Virus record (IMG/VR): IMGVR_UViG_3300050118_000007
Span: 1-49,604 of that record
Length of the DNA: 49,604 nt
Source of the DNA: a virus
Direction: 5' to 3' (one strand)
Shown: one piece after another, positions 16,222 to 24,870 of the stretch
Layout: every line of letters starts with the position of its first letter
Numbering within the stretch: the stretch's first letter is position 1
Program-made: the position numbers and the translations under genes
Notes under the pieces: generated by a model
Told to the model about the DNA's origin: nothing
Seen by the model: the letters and a program-made list of their open reading frames with translations, nothing else
Databases searched by the model: none

Positions 16222-17478
16222 TCAATACTTTCGCATGTATCGGGACTGCGATTCCGCCGCCCAACTCATAGCGCCTTCCGGTATCTTGGTGCCGCCACGG
16301 CGAATGCCTTCCACCGCATAACGAAGCGCGTCGATGACATGATTGTTCTTATCCTCCAGAACAGGAAGCACTTCCTGCGTGTGATCGTCGATCTTCCATG
16401 AGTAATCATACATTTCCTCGATGGTCTTCGTGCACCGGGGATGCACAATGATGTCGTAGGACTTGAGGAATTCGATACCGTCTTCGACCGAGCCCGTACC
16501 CTTGAGCGCGGGCTTGATATTGAATCCCTGCCGCTTCATGAACGAAATAGTCTCAGGGCGTGAGCTGTCCGCCGTGATCGACCATTTGCGTGCGCCGGTC
16601 ACTGTGTCGAACAACCGTGGTGTATGGTCGATCTCGCAACCGACCGCCCACGCTTCCTGATGCACGTAAAGCTTGTTGCCGACTATAAAGCAACACACCA
16701 GCACGGTCGGGTCGTTGGCGTAGCCCCAGTCCGCGCCATAGTAGAACCGCTGCGTACCACGGGGGATTTCAAACTCTTCGATCTTCCAGTTGTGAAAGAC
16801 CTGCGCTTGCGACCGCTTGGCGTATTTGCCTAGCCACACATGCGCATATTTATCCGGGTCTCTTACACGGTCGCGGCGCATATCCCGGCGAAGTTCGTCG
16901 GGGAACCACGGATTGTCGTGGTAGTTCGCTTCGACGCTAACGAAATCGGGATCGCCCTCGTTGCCGTTGAAATGCTTTTCGACTGCATCTTTAGGCGAAC
17001 ACGGATTCCAGCTAAACCATTGCTCGCTGTCTTTCCGGAACGTAGGCACAGCCGTATCAACGGACCCCACGGACAAAGCTTGCGCCTCTTCGTACCAAGC
17101 CCGATTGAAACCCTCCATCGACTTGATATCGACTGCGTTCATGGTCTGAAGACCCTTGAACACGACCAACGAATCGTTCGGACCCCGTATCTCTTCGCGG
17201 GTGATCAGAAACCGGTCTGACAGGCCATGCTCTTTGATCTTGTCTTCTAGGAGCTGCTTGACCGAGTCCTTGATGGACTTCTGCACCTCGCGCAGACAAA
17301 CCCCCCGCGTGTGACGACGAATACAATCCATGATCATCATCGTCGCAAAGCAATGGCTCTTCCCCGAACCGCGTCCGCCGTGCGCCCCCTTAAACCGGCG
17401 TGGCACAAGCAAGGGCTTGAACACCCGTGCAACCGGTGGGCTGAGAACATTCGATTGCTGAGACACACGACGCTGCAT
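16222..17478 (-). CDS. terL: Terminase large subunit
   Basis: A 418-residue protein. Walker A is GGRGSGKS (residues 34-41); the Walker B region is RAWYEEAQAL near 125-135. The nuclease half begins around FYYGADWGYANDPTVLV (catalytic Asp) and ends with NHVIDALRYAVEG, the C-terminal Asp motif typical of PBSX/Terminase_3 enzymes. It would cut and pump DNA into the procapsid through the portal encoded just downstream. Start is the ATG 8 bases past the small subunit-like gene; no strong ribosome site is seen. Confidence 0.9.
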   Translation of the reverse strand: MQRRVSQQSNVLSPPVARVFKPLLVPRRFKGAHGGRGSGKSHCFATMMIMDCIRRHTRGVCLREVQKSIKDSVKQLLEDKIKEHGLSDRFLITREEIRGPNDSLVVFKGLQTMNAVDIKSMEGFNRAWYEEAQALSVGSVDTAVPTFRKDSEQWFSWNPCSPKDAVEKHFNGNEGDPDFVSVEANYHDNPWFPDELRRDMRRDRVRDPDKYAHVWLGKYAKRSQAQVFHNWKIEEFEIPRGTQRFYYGADWGYANDPTVLVCCFIVGNKLYVHQEAWAVGCEIDHTPRLFDTVTGARKWSITADSSRPETISFMKRQGFNIKPALKGTGSVEDGIEFLKSYDIIVHPRCTKTIEEMYDYSWKIDDHTQEVLPVLEDKNNHVIDALRYAVEGIRRGGTKIPEGAMSWAAESQSRYMRKY

Positions 17479-17488
17479 GACAGGGAAA

Positions 17489-18007
17489 CTACTGAATGGT
17501 GTGAGGTGTTACGTCAATCAGCTTATCGTCGTCACTCTCTTGTGGATCGACAATGACGTAATGAATGACCTCGATCTTCTTGGTCTCGGTATGCTCGGTC
17601 TGCATCCGGCCCTCAAACTTGATCGTATCGAAGCCCATCAACTTCGCGCGTCGCTCCTGTATGCGCAGAACCGAATTGATGGCCGAGTGATCGCCTGCTA
17701 CTGCGTCGGGATACACCGCAGCCTGCATTTCGTCCAGTCGATGCAGCTCCATTTCGAGCACGGCCTGAGCTGGCTCTTCCACCATCTGCTCCATGCCCTC
17801 GCTCACCAGATTATAAGCGTAGGTGGCCGTCATCTTCATGGCCTCCCCGATCTTGGGATAGGAGTGGCCCATGCGACGGTACTCAAGAGCCTCGGCTATC
17901 TTCGCCTGATGAATGATCGCCCTTGGGGATGTATGCGAATTCTTGACGGTCTTCCCCTTATTTGGAACTGGGGGCTTGGTTCTTGCTACCCTCCTCTTCA
18001 AACCCAC
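17489..18007 (-). CDS. Terminase small subunit-like DNA-binding protein
   Basis: A 172-residue protein immediately upstream of the large subunit. Residues 1-30 are basic; residues about 35-72 form a helix-turn-helix (ALEYRRMGHSYPKIGEAMKM then TATYAYNLVSEGMEQM), followed by a long helical region with LEMELHRLDEMQAA and IQERRAKLMGFD, a layout found in terminase small subunits. Recognition of the packaging site is the expected job. Assigned from position and fold pattern. Confidence 0.65.
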   Translation of the reverse strand: MGLKRRVARTKPPVPNKGKTVKNSHTSPRAIIHQAKIAEALEYRRMGHSYPKIGEAMKMTATYAYNLVSEGMEQMVEEPAQAVLEMELHRLDEMQAAVYPDAVAGDHSAINSVLRIQERRAKLMGFDTIKFEGRMQTEHTETKKIEVIHYVIVDPQESDDDKLIDVTPHTIQ

Positions 18008-18043
18008 GATACTGAAATCCCTCTATTAGCTTTTAACAAGTCG

Positions 18044-18382
18044 TTAAACTCGCCATTCACCGTCAGTCAAATACCCATGCCAACCACACGTCTTCTTGCG
18101 CAGGATGCTAGGCGTTAAAGTTGGGCTTAATTGGCTCCCGTTCCAATTCCACGCATCGTGATTGTCGTACTTATAGAACGGAAGCGATCCCACTCCTTGG
18201 CACCCGCACGGGCAGACATACATAAGCCCGGTTATTTGATATTCTATGGTCGGCGCGCCCTGTCTGTCATTGCCGTAAATGTACGCGCATGTCCCCGCTG
18301 GCAAATAGCTTCGCGGCACGCCTTCATAGCAGAATGTAACGGTGCCGAGAATGTTCGTGACGAATGTCGCGCGTAGTGTCAT
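18044..18382 (-). CDS. DUF6527-like small protein
   Basis: A 112-residue protein. It has CPCGCQG in the middle and a C-terminal block W-N-W-N-G-S then SPTLTPSI and CGWHGYLTDG, matching the W-x-W-x-G ... PTf.PSI ... C-G-W-H-G-Y pattern of DUF6527-like proteins. A second member is on the plus strand at 40342-40698. The Cys/His residues suggest zinc binding. Function unknown. Confidence 0.6.
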   Translation of the reverse strand: MTLRATFVTNILGTVTFCYEGVPRSYLPAGTCAYIYGNDRQGAPTIEYQITGLMYVCPCGCQGVGSLPFYKYDNHDAWNWNGSQLSPTLTPSILRKKTCGWHGYLTDGEWRV

Positions 18383-18388
18383 CTTGCT

Positions 18389-18657
18389 TTACTGTGCTGA
18401 CTGAATCTGAATGCTTACATTGACGCTGATAATCGACTTATCCAGCGTGTACCCGATCATGCCGAAGATGGGGTAGTTTATGCTATGCCCGGCTTCAATG
18501 TCGGAAAGTGCGTCGATGGCTGCAAAGGCGCATTCCTGTGCAGCAGGAACACCCGCTTTGTTTACGGGGTCCTGCGCAATGACCCTGACGAATTCCTGAG
18601 CGATTGCCTCTTTTGCGTCGTCTCTGGTCGGGCCGTTGCCTTCTTCTTGGTTGCCAT
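18389..18657 (-). pseudogene. Small conserved protein with an apparent single-base frameshift
   Basis: An ATG at 18657 with an AAGGAG site starts MATKKKATARP, but that frame stops after 31 residues. A different frame is open to 18389 and has good protein character (TRDDAKEAIAQEFVRVIAQD, later LDKSIISVNVSIQIQ) but no start with a ribosome site. Adding one C to the CCC run (plus-strand GGG at 18630-18632) joins the two into an 89-residue protein beginning MATKKKATAPTRDDAKEA. So either the gene is broken, shifts frame, or the homopolymer is miscounted in the assembly. Confidence 0.55.
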
Positions 18658-18669
18658 AGTCAATTCTCC

Positions 18670-18780
18670 TTATCTCTTTCGCGAAAGACGCGCCACATTC
18701 GCCTTGTTCAAGAGCGATGACTGGTAGAATTTTCGGAGATTCGGACGCAGTTGTGGCGCACGAGGAAATGCCTTTATCAA
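18670..18780 (-). CDS. Possible small gene or gene remnant next to an HNH endonuclease
   Basis: A 36-residue reading frame from a TTG, basic and natural-looking (FPRAPQLRPNLRKFYQSSLL, ending VARLSRKR). It is in the same frame as the HNH gene just upstream and begins a few codons after that gene's stop, so it may be the 3' remnant of a gene interrupted by the endonuclease. It ends just before the ribosome site of the next gene. Weak. Confidence 0.3.
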   Translation of the reverse strand: MIKAFPRAPQLRPNLRKFYQSSLLNKANVARLSRKR

Positions 18781-18795
18781 AAATGGTAAGGGCAG

Positions 18796-19338
18796 TCAAG
18801 GGGTAGCGGCTGGTGACCGTCCACGCCATCCATTCTGAATATACCACGAACGCAAGGACGCTGCTATCTTAGCTCGACTTTCTGAGGATAGCCTACCACG
18901 CCGCCTATTCGACTCTGAAGCCCCCGGACGTTTTTGTCCCGTCTGTTTCAATCCTGACATCTTTCTAGAACTAGAACCCGCCCCATTAGTCCCGTTTCTT
19001 ATAGAATCCTGTGTATTATCTTTGTGCGCCCCCCATGCCAGATTAGTCAACCAATTATGTTTCGGATTATCGTCCAGATGACGAGCAAGCGAACAACCCT
19101 TCCTATTTCCGTAAGGAGTTGGAGGGGGACCAACAAAAGCCAACAAAACTAGCATAGCTACAGAAACAGTGGAACCCAATGCACCTGACACATGATACCC
19201 ATTTTTTGAAATAGTAAGAATCCGTCCTTTCTTAGAACGTCTATAACTCTTAATATGTCCTAGTGAACTAGCGAAATAGCCGTCAAACCCCGGAATAGGC
19301 TTCCACTCTTCCTTAGAGATATATCTTGCTTCGCCCAT
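18796..19338 (-). CDS. HNH homing endonuclease with NUMOD4 motif
   Basis: A 180-residue protein (ATG at 19338). The N-terminus WKPIPGFDGYFASSLGHIKS is a NUMOD4 DNA-binding motif; the nuclease core is CSLARHLDDNPKHNWLTNLA then WGAHKDNTQD, an HNH variant (H...N...H/N with the L-A-W-G end typical of phage freestanding HNH enzymes). The C-terminus has a basic SESRAKIAASLRSW helix. Its start overlaps the end of the gp46-like gene by 26 bases. The DNA is more AT-rich than its neighbours. It shares a ~50-residue near-identical block with the HNH part of the gene at 22146-23111. Confidence 0.8.
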   Translation of the reverse strand: MGEARYISKEEWKPIPGFDGYFASSLGHIKSYRRSKKGRILTISKNGYHVSGALGSTVSVAMLVLLAFVGPPPTPYGNRKGCSLARHLDDNPKHNWLTNLAWGAHKDNTQDSIRNGTNGAGSSSRKMSGLKQTGQKRPGASESNRRRGRLSSESRAKIAASLRSWYIQNGWRGRSPAATP

Positions 19339-21160
19339 TCTTTTTCTCAACTTTTATAGTACCCGCAAACTCACCACTACCAAGACTGTGATGATCTACA
19401 AACCATATCGCTTTTTGCTGTTGCTGTGCAATGTCTCTCAAACACTCCAAAAGACAACCCACCCCCTGCTCTGACATCCCTCGCGTCGGTTCATCCAAAC
19501 ACAATAAATTTGGCGTCAGACCCGCACGGGCCAGCAGGACTTCAGACAAACCAAACGCGGTCGCGAGCTGAAGCCGCTGCACTTCCCCTCCACTATACGA
19601 CTTGAAATCAATCGGCTTGCTGGACCCGGCAGGATAGAGGAGCGCATGGAAGCCCAGACTAACAGTCCCGGACTTGGTTTCCCGCTCCGTATGCAACTCA
19701 ATCCTCCAGTCGATCAAGCCCAACCGCTCGGCGTGCTGCGTCGCGGCCACTTCCAATTCCCTGCAAGCTTCGTCCAGTAACGACAGACGGATTTCCTTGA
19801 ACACCTTGCTCCAGTATTCCCCGAACGCCTGTTGCTTCTCATGCCCCCGAAGGTCCTTGGTCGCTTCGGCCTCTTCCACCTTGATCGTCCGGAGCTGTTT
19901 GCCAATCCGCTGCAACATAGTCTCGTGTGGATTGGTTGCCTTGTCCATTTCCTCCAATAGTTCGCCAGCCGCTTCCAGATTGCGTTGCGCTACGTCAACC
20001 TTGCTCTTCCATTTGCTGTATGCGTCGAACGCTTGCCCAAAGCCACGATTGCGCTGGTTGTATTCCGATCCCGCTTTAGTAAACTCATTCTCCAGCAACT
20101 TCCGCTTCTTATTAGTCTCGGTTGCGATCTTGGATTTCTCCACGATCTGTTCCCGGATACTAGCGATCTCGGAATCTGCCTCCTTGATCTTGCCAACTAC
20201 AATTCCTGTAGGCATGACCTGTTTACATTCAGGACACGTCTTGTCCTGTTTGGCTTGATGCAACGTTTCTAGCCGGTCGCGTAACTGCTTCTCCTGCCGC
20301 TGTAAGTCCTCCACGACCCGGTTTGCTTTGTTGACCGTCTTCTCGTATTCCCGAAGAGCTTCACGGGCCTTGTCCAATGCGTCGGAACTCACGTCCTTTG
20401 GCTTGGCGACCTTTTCAGCCGTCAGCTTTGCGAGTATGCTATTCAGCCCCTTAAATGCCTCCCGCATATCCCCGATCTTGTCCTTTTGCTCGGCCTCCCA
20501 CTTATCCCGTTGGGCTTCCGTGCTCTTCCTCGTGGCTTCCAGAGCCTCCCTGTTGCCCGCAATCCTAGCGGCGGTCTGCTTCAGGGCCTCGGCCTTCTTG
20601 CCTGCATCCTTGCCGATCTCTACGGACCTGTTCGCGGCACCGATCCATTTTTCCAATGACAGGATTTCACTGAATAGCGCCGTCTGTTCCGACGGCGACA
20701 TATCTAGGAACATCCTGCCGAACTGACCCAGAATGATCGTACGGCGAACAGCCTCTTCTGATAGTCCCAATATCCGGGGAATGGCTTCCTGCGCAATCTC
20801 GTGGTCCGTACATCCCGGACCCGAATACCTGATGCTGTTAGGATTGCGTTGACGTGTAAGTAAAAACACGTCTTTGTCACGACCAAACTTCAACATGACC
20901 TTGGTCGTGCTGCCTTTGGCGTTCCAGCTCTTGACGGCATCGGCCGGTCGGGAATCCCTGATCGTATCCCCAAATAGGCACCAGATAATCGCGTCAAACA
21001 AAGTGGACTTGCCCGCGCCATTGGAGCCTAGCTCCGGCTCGTCCTGATTGTCACCCGCGACAAAGTACAGGCCGGGCTCCAGATCGAGCACGATCTCATG
21101 ATGTCCGGAAAACGATTTGAAATCGTCTAGAACAAGACTATCGAATATCAGGTCGGACAT
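19313..21160 (-). CDS. Recombination nuclease ATPase subunit (SbcC/Rad50, T4 gp46-like)
   Basis: A 615-residue SMC-type ATPase. Walker A is GSNGAGKS near residue 45; the signature and Walker B are at the C-terminal end (SYSGGEVQRLQLA and LLCLDEPTRGMSEQG), followed by the H-loop WFVDHHS. The centre is a long coiled coil interrupted by a zinc hook CPEC near residue 315. It should work with the adjacent gp47-like nuclease to resect double-strand ends for UvsX. Its ATG overlaps the gp47-like stop as TAATG. Confidence 0.9.
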   Translation of the reverse strand: MSDLIFDSLVLDDFKSFSGHHEIVLDLEPGLYFVAGDNQDEPELGSNGAGKSTLFDAIIWCLFGDTIRDSRPADAVKSWNAKGSTTKVMLKFGRDKDVFLLTRQRNPNSIRYSGPGCTDHEIAQEAIPRILGLSEEAVRRTIILGQFGRMFLDMSPSEQTALFSEILSLEKWIGAANRSVEIGKDAGKKAEALKQTAARIAGNREALEATRKSTEAQRDKWEAEQKDKIGDMREAFKGLNSILAKLTAEKVAKPKDVSSDALDKAREALREYEKTVNKANRVVEDLQRQEKQLRDRLETLHQAKQDKTCPECKQVMPTGIVVGKIKEADSEIASIREQIVEKSKIATETNKKRKLLENEFTKAGSEYNQRNRGFGQAFDAYSKWKSKVDVAQRNLEAAGELLEEMDKATNPHETMLQRIGKQLRTIKVEEAEATKDLRGHEKQQAFGEYWSKVFKEIRLSLLDEACRELEVAATQHAERLGLIDWRIELHTERETKSGTVSLGFHALLYPAGSSKPIDFKSYSGGEVQRLQLATAFGLSEVLLARAGLTPNLLCLDEPTRGMSEQGVGCLLECLRDIAQQQQKAIWFVDHHSLGSGEFAGTIKVEKKNGRSKIYL

Positions 21161-22149
21161 TATCCCCCCTCCTTCAGCACGCTTTGCCCGAAAGCCGCCA
21201 ATTCCTTTTCCAGCTTATTCTTCTCGATGAACGCCATCAGGATTTCACCCTCGTCAATCCGCGTCGTGCTGATCTCACCCGACTTGCGCCGTTTGATCTT
21301 TTCAGGAGTAGCTAATAATTCCAGCCCGCAAAGCTGCCACCCCAGTTCTTCGTAGTTCTTGCGAATAGTCTCTCGGAGTTTGGGCCATTCCGAAAACTCC
21401 GACCGCGGAAGATGCACCCGCACCTTGACCTGATCACCCTTGGCGAACTTGGGCAGGCTTCCCCATTCTCCTTGAATATCAACGACGTGTCTATTGATAC
21501 AAGGAAAGTGCAAGTCACGCGGCTTGAGATCATCTTCCAGCAGGACCACACGCGGAATATACACGTCACCAAAGTGGACCCGATAGGGCGATCCTACGTA
21601 TTCGATATTCTTGCCGACCCGCTGCGGAACGTGAATATCCCCGCTCCAGACCTGCGCCTTGATCCCGGCGAACACAGACGGCGGCACGCCCCTAAGCTGC
21701 GTATCGTTCTCGCTCCGAGCACCAGAGAAAGTCTGATGACACAGGATCAACCAGTATTTCGTGAAGTCGAACTCCGCCCAATCTTTTTCATAGTCGTTTG
21801 TATGCGGCAACGCCAGAATATTGCCGGGCAATGCTGTGGGCTCGCTGATGTAATCGACGCGAGGCATGTTCCGGAGGAAGCGAAAGAACGGCCATTCCTT
21901 GTCGATGTAGTCGTGGTTGGCCTTGAGCACCAACACGTCGGCGTCTTCCGTCAGGGAGTGAACCCCATCCGCTAGTTTGTTGGTGACAACTGCGCTATGC
22001 CTGTCCTTGGCATCCGTCAGATCGCCCAATATCCCAACCGTGTCCACCTTGTACTTGCGGACCTGTTCCTTGAGCCATGGGAACAAATCCCACCGGTATG
22101 CGTCAAGCGGCTTATCGTTCAGGTGGATGTCAGACGTGAGAAGTATCAC
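21160..22149 (-). CDS. Recombination nuclease subunit (SbcD/Mre11, T4 gp47-like)
   Basis: A 329-residue metallophosphoesterase from a GTG start that overlaps the upstream stop as GTGA. Metal-binding motifs: TSDIHLND (Asp-x-His) at residues 5-12, GILGDLTDAKDRHS, LKANHDYI (Asn-His-Asp) and later CHQTFSG and WSGDIHVPQ. The C-terminal half would bind the gp46-like ATPase. The two genes together form the Mre11/Rad50-type end-processing complex. Confidence 0.9.
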   Translation of the reverse strand: MILLTSDIHLNDKPLDAYRWDLFPWLKEQVRKYKVDTVGILGDLTDAKDRHSAVVTNKLADGVHSLTEDADVLVLKANHDYIDKEWPFFRFLRNMPRVDYISEPTALPGNILALPHTNDYEKDWAEFDFTKYWLILCHQTFSGARSENDTQLRGVPPSVFAGIKAQVWSGDIHVPQRVGKNIEYVGSPYRVHFGDVYIPRVVLLEDDLKPRDLHFPCINRHVVDIQGEWGSLPKFAKGDQVKVRVHLPRSEFSEWPKLRETIRKNYEELGWQLCGLELLATPEKIKRRKSGEISTTRIDEGEILMAFIEKNKLEKELAAFGQSVLKEGG

Positions 22150-23111
22150 TTGCTCACCCTCCTCTCCAAAGAAGCGCCATTATTACTTTCATCTGCCTTA
22201 GCTCTACGACGAACCCAACTTTGCCTTATTTTTTCTCGGGTCTCGTTAGACGTGATATAAACACGTCTTCCGTTTTTTATGGCGTCCTGTGTATTATCTG
22301 ACTTGTTTCCCCACGCCAGATTCCTCAAAGTGTTATTCCACTCACAGTCGTCAAGATGCCTTGCTAAAGAACAACCTTTCCCTGTTCCATACTCAGTAGG
22401 GGGAGGCCCTACGAAACTATTTAGAACCAACGAAGCCATAGAGACTTGCAACTTTCGCCCATCCTCCTGAAGATGAACCCCCCGTTTTAACGTAGAAACA
22501 TAAGCCATCCCCCCCACAATTTTTGACTTACTATAACCCGATCCCCCCATAATCCTATGTCGCAATCTGCCTTTATTACTTATTTCATATGTATCCCAAT
22601 CAACTAAAGGTTTCCACAATTCATTAGCGTCCCCAACTTTCATCATGGTACTCAAATGAATTATGTAAACCCCATATCTAGGAAATGACCCGCAACAATC
22701 CTTTTCAATTAGTCCCAAACGTGGAAGTACGGCTTTAGATAATAAAACAAATTCAGGTAAATAATTCTGCTTACAAATAAGCATAGGAAATTTTTCACGA
22801 GATACAGCTAAACCCTTTACTATCTCCCAAAACCTATAAAGTTTACCAGTCCCCTGCAACATCCCAAAAAACTCTAGTTCCGCGTAGTGCTTGACCTCAA
22901 CAATAAAATCATCTGCAAATTGATTACCCTCAACTTGGACCGCACAAATATCCGCTGCCTGCCGGTTCTTCTTTCCATGCACCGTGGCCCGCCCGCCTGA
23001 CATTGCACTTCGCCAGAACACGTCATCCCGCTTGCCATCCGTGATCCACAACGAGAGCTGCTTACAAATTTTTCGCTCGAACGAACCGCCCTTTTGCTTG
23101 GAGTTCACCAT
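22146..23111 (-). CDS. PD-(D/E)XK nuclease fused in frame to a NUMOD4/HNH homing endonuclease
   Basis: A 321-residue protein; the ATG at 23111 overlaps the upstream stop (TGATG). Residues 1-~155 resemble a phage resolvase-like PD-(D/E)XK nuclease: KQKGGSFERKICKQLSLW, RSAMSGGRATVHGKK, then Asp54 (AADICAV) and E72-V-K74 in FIVEVKHY, and a following helical domain. From ~165 it changes to a homing endonuclease: NUMOD4 (LWKPLVDWDTYEISNKGRLR) and HNH (CSLARHLDDCEWNNTLRNLA). The 3' part ends with a GTGA overlap to the gp47-like gene. An internal ATG pair (STMMKVGD) could also start the HNH part on its own, but its ribosome site is weak. The whole gene is AT-rich. Confidence 0.75.
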   Translation of the reverse strand: MVNSKQKGGSFERKICKQLSLWITDGKRDDVFWRSAMSGGRATVHGKKNRQAADICAVQVEGNQFADDFIVEVKHYAELEFFGMLQGTGKLYRFWEIVKGLAVSREKFPMLICKQNYLPEFVLLSKAVLPRLGLIEKDCCGSFPRYGVYIIHLSTMMKVGDANELWKPLVDWDTYEISNKGRLRHRIMGGSGYSKSKIVGGMAYVSTLKRGVHLQEDGRKLQVSMASLVLNSFVGPPPTEYGTGKGCSLARHLDDCEWNNTLRNLAWGNKSDNTQDAIKNGRRVYITSNETREKIRQSWVRRRAKADESNNGASLERRVSK

Positions 23112-23299
23112 CAACACGTCTCTCTAATAGTAGAAAAACGAGCTGACTGCCCAATCCTAACACCGGGATGAATGACGGTCTTGTAACCACACAGACAAGA
23201 CACGTTCCACCAGCCGGTTTTCTCGTCTCTCCTGATCACAATACAATGCCCTAGTACTTCGCACGGGTTATCAATTCGTAGTAAATTAGAACGGGTCAT
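23111..23299 (-). CDS. Small protein of unknown function, possible metal-binding fold
   Basis: A 62-residue protein with ATGA overlap at its start and TGATG overlap at its end, both supporting translation. It contains WWNVSCLCGYKTVIHPG, a short C-x-C motif in a beta-hairpin-like stretch. Not recognised. Confidence 0.5.
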   Translation of the reverse strand: MTRSNLLRIDNPCEVLGHCIVIRRDEKTGWWNVSCLCGYKTVIHPGVRIGQSARFSTIRETC

Positions 23300-23850
23300 T
23301 TACCCCTCCTGATCTTGCAGGCCCCCGGCAAATACTTCCACGACTTTCCTATAGCAGCACTTCGTATAGTTGCACTGCTACAGCCGTATTCCTTGGCTAA
23401 TCTATAGAAACTCTCACCTTCCTTGACTCGTCCCCTGATATTAGTAACAGATTTTACCGAAAGCACTGCATTACTTCGGCTTGATCCTAAACTAGCCCTG
23501 CCATTTCTGATAGCATCCAAAGCATTATCTCGCTTAGTTCCCCATCTTATATTATAGCTACTATTATTTATTGAATCGTCATCTTCATGCAAGGCATTAT
23601 GTCTAGGGGAGGGCTTAGGCCCACAAAAAGCAAGAGCAACCAAAACATGAACACGAGAACACCGCCACCTTCCTAAATCATCGACTACACTAACTCTAAA
23701 ATATGGTGGAGCAAATGTCTGATGCAGCGCTATTTCCGCGTGAGCCCTTCTTCCTCTCCCAATAACAACTAATATATTACGACGCACTCTTCCAAAATTT
23801 GAAGCCTCATATCGAGAAAATCCAGGAATACTTTTCCACACCTCAACCAT
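23296..23850 (-). CDS. HNH homing endonuclease (NUMOD4 type)
   Basis: A 184-residue protein with a GAGGT site. It starts with NUMOD4 (VWKSIPGFSRYEASNFGRVR), then a HVLVALAFCGPKPSPRHNAL segment leading into the HNH core HEDDDSINNSSYNIRWGTKR, and a C-terminal helix-turn-helix (FYRLAKEYGCSSATIRSAAI, likely NUMOD1 or similar). It lies directly downstream of UvsX and is AT-rich, consistent with a freestanding mobile gene inserted in the recombination operon. Confidence 0.8.
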   Translation of the reverse strand: MVEVWKSIPGFSRYEASNFGRVRRNILVVIGRGRRAHAEIALHQTFAPPYFRVSVVDDLGRWRCSRVHVLVALAFCGPKPSPRHNALHEDDDSINNSSYNIRWGTKRDNALDAIRNGRASLGSSRSNAVLSVKSVTNIRGRVKEGESFYRLAKEYGCSSATIRSAAIGKSWKYLPGACKIRRGK

Positions 23851-23860
23851 AACTACTACC

Positions 23861-24868
23861 TCAATACTTGCTTCGATTTGGCAAAAAACTACGTTCTATA
23901 GTTCTCCATTCCTGTTCCGCCAAATCTCCAGCCTGTTGAACCATACTAGTGTATTCCGCGTCCGTCGCTTCGTCCATGTCCGTAAGAAAATCCCCCGGCT
24001 TCTCTTTCGTCAGGACGCTTAGTCGTTTTACGTTATGCAAAAACTCCACACTTGCCTGTAAGTCGTCGATCCCAAACCCGAATCGGATCACGAACTCACA
24101 TTCCCGATGTGCGAGCCCGATCTTATTTTTTTTTGCCTTTGCTTTGATCCGGACGCCAGTTACACGCTTCTGCCCCCGGAACTCTTCTGTTATCTGCGCT
24201 ATATGAGACAACCACAAAGCCTGTGACGCATAGAAATCCAACGCCTTGCCACCTGTACGGGTGTACTTGTCCCCGAACATGACGCCGATCTTGTCCCGCA
24301 CCTGATTGATCACGAAGAAACAGATACGGGCACTTTCGATCTTCCTGACCTTCTGACGGAACAGACGACCGATAAGCTTCTGTTTCTCCAGCCCGAACGA
24401 GCCTTTGTCGATCTTCCGTTTCATTTCCTCCCGGTCGGACAATGCGTCCAGCGAATCGAGAATGTATAGCCCCGGACGGTTGCTGTTCTCCAGCCTTTCC
24501 AACTCCCCAGTCAAATCCTCGAACAAGTCCTCAACAGTTTCAAACTGCCCCTTCTTGCCAAAATCGACCTTGGATAAAGGAAGCCCGAGCGCGGCGGCGT
24601 AGTTCTTCTCGAACGCCGACTCGGTCTCCCTGTAACAGATACGGGCCTTGGGGTATGTCTTAGCCATGTTTGACATGGCCTCGATTGCCAACAGCGTCTT
24701 GCCAGAACTTTTGTCGCCGACTATGTTAGCAACACGACCAAGCGCCCAACCGCCGCCGAGCACACAATCAAGCAACCGACACCCGGACGGAATGAACTCG
24801 ATATCCGTCTTCTCCTTCGTGAAGTAACCGGAAGCTGGTTTGCTTGATTGCGATACTCGCCTTTCCAT
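23861..24868 (-). CDS. uvsX: RecA/UvsX-like recombinase
   Basis: A 335-residue protein. Walker A GDKSSGKT at residues 51-58, Walker B around LYILDSLDALS, and the RecA-type core with FFVINQVRDKIGVMFGDKYT and a TGGKALDFYASQALWLS segment corresponding to the ssDNA-binding region. It should form filaments on single strands and promote strand exchange. The surrounding gene order (single-strand binding protein and UvsY-like upstream, gp46/gp47 downstream) supports a T4-like recombination pathway. Confidence 0.88.
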   Translation of the reverse strand: MERRVSQSSKPASGYFTKEKTDIEFIPSGCRLLDCVLGGGWALGRVANIVGDKSSGKTLLAIEAMSNMAKTYPKARICYRETESAFEKNYAAALGLPLSKVDFGKKGQFETVEDLFEDLTGELERLENSNRPGLYILDSLDALSDREEMKRKIDKGSFGLEKQKLIGRLFRQKVRKIESARICFFVINQVRDKIGVMFGDKYTRTGGKALDFYASQALWLSHIAQITEEFRGQKRVTGVRIKAKAKKNKIGLAHRECEFVIRFGFGIDDLQASVEFLHNVKRLSVLTKEKPGDFLTDMDEATDAEYTSMVQQAGDLAEQEWRTIERSFLPNRSKY

Positions 24869-24870
24869 GA

